DNA of 64,000 nt from Atherix ibis. Lineage: Eukaryota > Arthropoda > Insecta > Diptera > Athericidae. Shown here one piece after another: positions 58,710-64,000 of the stretch. Numbering within the stretch: position 1 is the first letter of the stretch; each line of letters opens with the position of its first letter. The position numbers were made by a program, and so were the translations under genes. The notes below the pieces were generated by a model. It was not told the DNA's origin. It saw only the letters and a program-made list of their open reading frames with translations, and did no database searches. The stretch lies in the NCBI GenBank assembly GCA_958298945.1, contig CATQJD010000007.1, forward strand, positions 23,847-87,846. The letters run 5' to 3'.

Positions 58710-60340
58710 AATTACAAAATTTGCATTTTCTATGTCATAATATTACACGTATTTAAAAAATCTATGGATTACATAAAACGTTATCAAATTTTAAAATATC
58801 TAAATTATTAGTTATTCGGAATATCTAAATTATTAGTTATTCGTTAATTGTTTGTCAACATCAGACATTAATGACAACATCAGACATTATACTAAAATCT
58901 CTTAGTTCATAATATACATTAATATACAATAAGTATTTATATATTAAGTATCCTAGATAAACAATTGCGTAACCATCAAAACTTTCAGTAGATAAGCGCC
59001 TGTGCGATTCAATGAGAAAGCATGTGCTTCTGACCAAAATATATATAAAATCCATATGGTAAGGTTAATAATAAGCTTATATACATAGGAAGTTCATTTA
59101 TTTAACTATGATCACAATAAGAAATTAAAAAACAAATAAAAATAAAATAAGTTATTAAAATGAACAATGTTCATTTTAATAACTTATTTTAATTGCAAAG
59201 AGCAATTTTTGTTGATTGAATGTGATAAGTTAGTACCTGATTAAAGAAAATAGAGACACCAGCTTTAATGAGAAAAACCCAGCCGGTTAACGTATCTGAA
59301 CAGTATCTTAAAGACATCTATCATGTTCTCAGAGTTAAGGTATGTATGAAATATAAAAACTGTCAAGGAAACGTGGCAAACCAAGATGTTGTCTCAGTAT
59401 AGTTGTAATAACATTAATTGACTTTCACTTCTTTAATTATACCTTTCTTATCCCTTATCGAATACTCACGGAATAATTTCAATATTCTCTTAACTGTAAA
59501 CCATAACAGCTTCATTGAAAAATGACAAAATTAGGAAAACAAACTATTTTATTGAAAACCAATTGAATTATTCTCTCAAGTAATTTATGTGTTAGTGCGT
59601 TACTCAGCCACAAATACATTGCCGAATAGTTCAGACATAAATGTGCTATGGCTATATTTTCAAATTCGTCAGGTGTTTGATATATTCCAATATATTTTTC
59701 AATTGATAATATCGTAAATAAAAAAAAAATGTTAATTGTGTAAAAGCGAAAAAAAAACAAATTTAAATGATATAAATGGGAAATAAAGAAAAAATTTAAG
59801 TTCCATATTATATATACAAGAACAAAATTACATGCATACCTGTAAGGCCAAGTACTATCGCTACACGGGCAAAAAAATCGGATGCCAAATCTGTAAGTGA
59901 ATTTGGTATACAAGTTAGATAACCTCGTAAGAAAAAACATTTTCTGCTAAGAGTCCACCAAGGCCGTCACCCTAAAAGAAGGAAACAACAAATCGAATAT
60001 TCAACACAATGAACTCATTATCATCTAGTACAATAAATAGATTCCTCCTGGGAGTTGGTAATGAAGAGAACGATAAGAAAGAGAAATATATGACCACCGC
60101 GAAGCACAATTAATGTGTAAGGCCAATACTTAAGGCATGGCAGTACACGCGAAAGCGGCGGATACGTATAAAAGAGTCGGAGAATTCGTTGACGAAAATA
60201 AATACGACTTTCATATTCATCAGCCAATGGAAGAAAAATCATTTCATGTAGTAATCGGATAGAAAAAATTAAAACAAAAGAAACCATTAGAATCAGTTAT
60301 GCACAGTCATCATATAAGTAAAAACTGCCCTTTTGCTGTA
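58710..60340. other. AT-rich non-coding stretch
   Basis: Short chance frames only. The longest, minus-strand 59512-59940, is rich in Phe, Leu and Tyr with no recognised family. It contains the palindrome at 59144-59190. Confidence 0.45.
59144..59190. repeat. 22-bp-arm perfect palindrome
   Basis: AAAATAAGTTATTAAAATGA... (59144-59165) is exactly complementary to 59169-59190, with a 3-nt centre. Confidence 0.95.
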
Positions 60341-60850
60341 GTCCCCAATGGATATTTTCAACAATAACAACAGTACCCGCAGCACTAACTAGCCACAAGA
60401 ACAAACTTCACAACAACTAAGCCGTTCATATCAACTGCCACGCTAACAATAGCAGCAAGAAAATAATAATGTATTTATCGCCCACATTGTTCTCCTCGGC
60501 AGACTAAACAACACTTTTCACCACACGAACCAATCAAATTGTACAAAAATTAATATATCCTGGCACCATTGATAACTGCCCTAACAAATATTTTCTTTTA
60601 GCTTCTAGTACAAATAAATAATTTGTGTCCCTAACTGATAAATTCCTATCCCTTTTCCTTAGAGGTACTGATTTCACACCAACAAGAACTGGACGTACTG
60701 CTTGTTATGGTAACCCTGGTCAGATGTTCGTTAGTTCCATTTTGAAAAACTTAGAACTGTTCGAAGTTGAACTGCTTGATCACATGGCCGGAATCGTTTC
60801 CATCATTTATCGTCCACTTGGTTTGATGTTATTGGTCAAATAAGCTAATG
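60340..60850 (+). mobile_element. Jockey-clade fragment (degenerate)
   Basis: An Asn/Gln/Thr-codon-rich region (60355-60480) resembles the decayed ORF1 tail. It is followed by an ORF2-start-like frame at 60625 (MSLTDKFLSLFLRGTDFTPT) comparable to copy A MFSSTDKSLSILLWNANGLT. Similarity is lost after about 60690; the remaining open frame to 60843 is unassigned. Confidence 0.55.
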
Positions 60851-61924
60851 GCATGCTATCTGGTGAGATAGGGCTATTGACGAGCAGACACATGAGTCGA
60901 TACTTAGATATACGTGTGCTGCAATAAACATAGTGGAAACGGACAATTAATCTACAATATATGCAAGAGTGCATAAAAACGTAATGGGTTTCTTGACAAT
61001 AAAGTAAATTTTAATGTGCAATTCGGTTGCAAAAAAATGTTCGCCAATAATAAGTGTAATAAATTAAAACCTATATTAATATGTATATATAATTGATATG
61101 TACATATAAATAAAAGGTCCTTCCCACCTGTAAAATACCATTTATACTAACCATTGTAAATAATGGAAGTGATGGTATTAAATATAAAGAAATTATTTAA
61201 ACCGACATTTTAATTACCAATTTCGCATAAATATCCTATTTAAAAAAAATCGTATCAATACTACTACTCTTTGTGTTAAATAAGACGATAATATATTTAA
61301 AAAAATGGTAATATAAATATGAATGAAATAAAATTCGACATGTATCTAGCATCCCTTCGAATGTACTCGTATATAGGCGCATATACAATATTTTACGCAA
61401 ATAAATAATGAATAGTAAGAAACATATAATTAATAATAAAATCACTGTTATTGTGCTAAACTAAAATATTCTTGCGGTAATTTATGGGCAAATATACATA
61501 TATACGATTAACAAAATATTAATTGTATTATAAGAATGGTAAGTCGTTAAAAAAGTTATATGAACAAAGCAAAAATTAAAATTGGTTTTTATTTAAAAGT
61601 ACGTATAGGAATTAAAAAATTAAATGAAGAAATGTAAAAAACGTGGAACTTTAATTCAAATTACATAGAAAGTGAAATATAATTTAAATAAATTAGAAAA
61701 AAAAATAAATAAACTATTTTATATGAAAATAATAATATATTTTCATATAAAATACTAAATCTCATATGCGAAGAAAGTAATCGAAAGAGATTATTATATT
61801 TAAAGAAAACAAAATGAAAAAAATAAGTTAAAAGAAAAGTGAGTCAGGTATGGACTTTTCATGAGATCGGACGTTTTTTGTTTTCATTATAAGTGAATAA
61901 AGTGAATAATAAATATAATATAAT
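60851..61924. other. AT-rich non-coding stretch
   Basis: No gene or element recognised. A short inverted repeat around 61718-61755 (ATTTTATATGAAAAT facing ATTTTCATATAAAAT) is present. Confidence 0.45.
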
Positions 61925-61927
61925 TTT

Positions 61928-62679
61928 TATGCGTCGAGAAATAAAAAGCGAGTTAGAAATACTAGGATATAACGTCACTAGTATTTCCAGTTTAAAAAAA
62001 GATTCTCTTTTGCCATTTTTTTTCGTATCTTTGAAACCCCCAACCAACAACAAGCCATATTTCAAATTGAAACGTTAATGTACATGAGAAGGTGGAAAAA
62101 CCGTACATTAGCAGAGATATAGTCCAATGCTACAGATGCCAAAAGTACGGGCACACCGTGGCTTATTGTCGGCATAATCCAAAATGCGTGAAATGTGCAA
62201 GTGAACACCTCACCAGGGAGTACAGTAAAAGTAAGGCAATCCCAGCCAAATCCGTTCTCTGCGACGGTAGCCATCCCGCAAACTATAAGGGTTGCTCCAC
62301 TAATAAGAAGCTTCAGGAGAAAAGAAACCTAAACACCAAAAAGAACATCCAATCGACTACTATAAATAGCCAACCAGTGCAGCAAGGTTTATCATTTGCT
62401 GCGGTCGCGGCAGGCATTTCAAATACTGAGCAGCAACAGCAGAAACAACGAGGACCTCAAAAACAGCAACAACAGCAGCCACAACTACAACAACCGCAAC
62501 AGTAACAATATAGCAGTAAGAATTATGTTCCCCCTCCGTCATTGTTATCCCAAGATATATCCTCAATGTTCTCCCAATTAACCAACACACTCATAGAGCA
62601 ACTAAATAAAATACTAACACCACTTGTAAATGCCTTGATGTCCATTGTGTCAGCTTTATCGTCCACCGTTCAAAAATAA
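61928..62679 (+). pseudogene. Jockey ORF1 of copy C, C-terminal part
   Basis: After the partial PRE_C2HC-type region a stop and shift occur near 62070. The frame from 62092 then holds a complete zinc knuckle CYRCQKYGHTVAYC and two damaged ones (CVKCASEHLTREYSK with Tyr for Cys, and SVLCDGSHPANYKGC with Ser for Cys). A Q-rich tract with a stop at about 62503 follows, then a tail SQLTNTLIEQLNKILTPLVN that ends TAA at 62677-62679. Confidence 0.8.
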
Positions 62680-64000
62680 ATGTCGTCGTGTACCGAAAAT
62701 TCCCTCTCGATCCTTTTATGGAACGCAAATGGATTGAACCTCCATCGACAATAACTGGACATCCTACATGACAGATGTATTGACATTGCTCTATTAACTG
62801 AAACACAATTTCCATCCAGGTCATACTGCACGATACGAGACTACGATATATACAGAACCGATTATCCTGATAATACGGCGCATGGTGGAACAGCTATCCT
62901 TATAAGAAAATCCATTAAACATTACATTCACTCCAATTTCTCCTCCGAATCCCTGCAATTCACAGTTGTTACAATTGATACCTTCTTATTTAATCTTAAT
63001 GTAGCATCTATATTTTGTCCTCCCAATAAATCCATAACTGGTTACCAATTTGTATCCTTCTTGCACTCACTTGGAGCCTTATTCCTTGCGGGTGGTGATT
63101 ACAATGCTAAACACCCTCAATGGGGTTGCCGAGTTGCTAACCCTCGAGGAAAGATTCTTCAAGAAGCTCTATCCCATACATCATATCAAATAACCTCCCC
63201 TCCAAATCCAACATACTGGCCAACATGTGTTTCAAAATGACCTGATATCCTCGATTACTTCATTAGCACTTCTTCAATTACCATGAATTCTAGTATTGAA
63301 ACTTTTTCCGACTTAAACTCTGATCATAGTCCTGTTTTCCTTACCCTTATTTCGAAGCCAATCTTAAAGACTCTTCATCCTAGGCTGATAAATGGGAACA
63401 GATTTAGAAAGAAATTAGACCAACAGATTGACTTAAACCCAACGTTAAAAACAGCAAATGACGTTAATGATGCTGTAAATGACCTCACTATATATATACA
63501 ACGTGAAGTCACAACCGCTCACATCTCTTGCAATACGACACAACCACAAAAACAAAATTTACCAACTAAAATACAGACTTTAATTAACGAAAAAAGAAAA
63601 ATTAGAATGCAATGGCAACGCGTACGAATGCCTAGCTACAAACAGGAACTTAACCGACTACAACGTAAACAAAAATGGAAATTTGTAAGCACTATAATGA
63701 ACGGCATGAAACTTATACAAAATCGCTTAGTGACAATATTTCTTATGGGAAGCCACTAGACGAATACTCTCATACAAAAGAACATCACACCCACTGAAAC
63801 AAAATGACGGTAACTGGACAAAAACAGACAAAGAAAAAGCTGAAGTATTTGGTAAACATTTGGTAAATACTTTTGCGCCACGTGATGATGTAGAAGACAA
63901 ATCACATACTAACAAAATCATTGAAGAACTTATGTTCCCACTCCCTATTAGTCTTCCTCCCAAAAATTTTAAGCCCTCGGAAATTAAATCTACAATTCCG
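62680..64000 (+). pseudogene. Jockey ORF2 of copy C, endonuclease to RT start (partial)
   Basis: ATG at 62680 follows the ORF1 stop with no gap. Endonuclease motifs: SLSILLWNANGLNLHRQ, LTETQFPSRS, RTDYPDNTAHGGTAILIRKS, AGGDYNAKHPQWGCRV and LNSDHSPVFLTL. Stops occur at about 62754 and 63238, and a frame change near 63740. After it, EVFGKHLVNTFAPRDDVEDK and PLPISLPPKNFKPSEIKS correspond to the pre-RT linker of copy A. The rest lies outside the window. Confidence 0.85.

Larger units (their letters stand above)
61925..64000 (+). mobile_element. Jockey-clade copy C, 5'-truncated, running off the window
   Basis: It begins inside the PRE_C2HC-type region (RREIKSELEILGYNVTSIS) and continues with the rest of ORF1, ORF2 endonuclease, linker and the start of the RT region at the window edge. 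It is the best preserved Jockey copy, with long open stretches and few stops. The abrupt start is typical of 5' truncation during target-primed reverse transcription. Confidence 0.9.

Noticed and set aside
59512..59940. 142-codon minus-strand ORF rich in Phe, Leu and Tyr
   Set aside because: AT-rich chance frame; no motif and no signal of coding use.

Overview
The window is AT-rich eukaryotic DNA, almost certainly from an insect. It is dominated by degenerate transposable elements: Jockey-clade, R1-like and other non-LTR retrotransposons, Copia and gypsy LTR elements, several mariner families and a Tc1-like family. The only host protein-coding sequence I recognise is the last two exons of a ceramide glucosyltransferase gene (GlcT/UGCG family) at 57905-58633, plus strand, with a clean intron and good splice sites. 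Its upstream exons were not found. Nothing supports a prokaryotic or organelle origin, and I saw no tRNA, rRNA or CRISPR.

Layout. 1.6-5.9 kb: Jockey-clade copy A (minus), broken by frameshifts. 5.9-10.5 kb: a complete but defective Copia element (minus) with 164-bp LTRs, a 5-bp target duplication and an initiator-tRNA-type primer binding site. 11.0-16.5 kb: an older Jockey copy (minus) split by about 2.4 kb of an unclassified interspersed repeat, called family X here; other family X copies lie at 20.3-21.4 and 56.8-57.7 kb. 21.4-24.7 kb: a non-LTR retrotransposon (plus) with a mariner inserted in its RT ORF. 25.0-26.3 kb: a second mariner family (minus). 26.5-28.4 kb: a 5'-truncated gypsy element with its 3' LTR. 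30.0-30.3 kb: a Jockey 3' fragment. 31.1-32.1 kb: a Tc1-like transposase relic. 33.5-35.2 kb: a segment bounded by inverted repeats. 36.2-37.1 kb: a gypsy relic. 37.5-39.5 kb: decayed sequence resembling structural genes of Maverick/Polinton-type (virus-like) elements, interrupted by an internally deleted mariner.

40.918-52.593 kb is the most striking structure: a 5,838-bp unit present twice in direct tandem with a constant offset and only about 17 substitutions noticed. Each unit carries a Tc1-like transposase relic, two long near-perfect hairpins and the 5' part of an R1-like non-LTR retrotransposon with a tandemly repeated 5' region. Downstream are a Jockey copy (52.6-55.2 kb, plus), a mellifera-like mariner inserted in it (55.2-56.4 kb), the GlcT exons, another Jockey fragment (60.3-60.9 kb), and a relatively young 5'-truncated Jockey copy (61.9 kb to the window end, plus).

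The genes do not form an operon or pathway. The story is one of nested insertion: Copia beside the Jockey 5' end, mariner in an RT gene, mariner in Jockey, family X in Jockey, plus one recent tandem duplication. Coordinates of decayed elements are approximate because they come from reading by eye.
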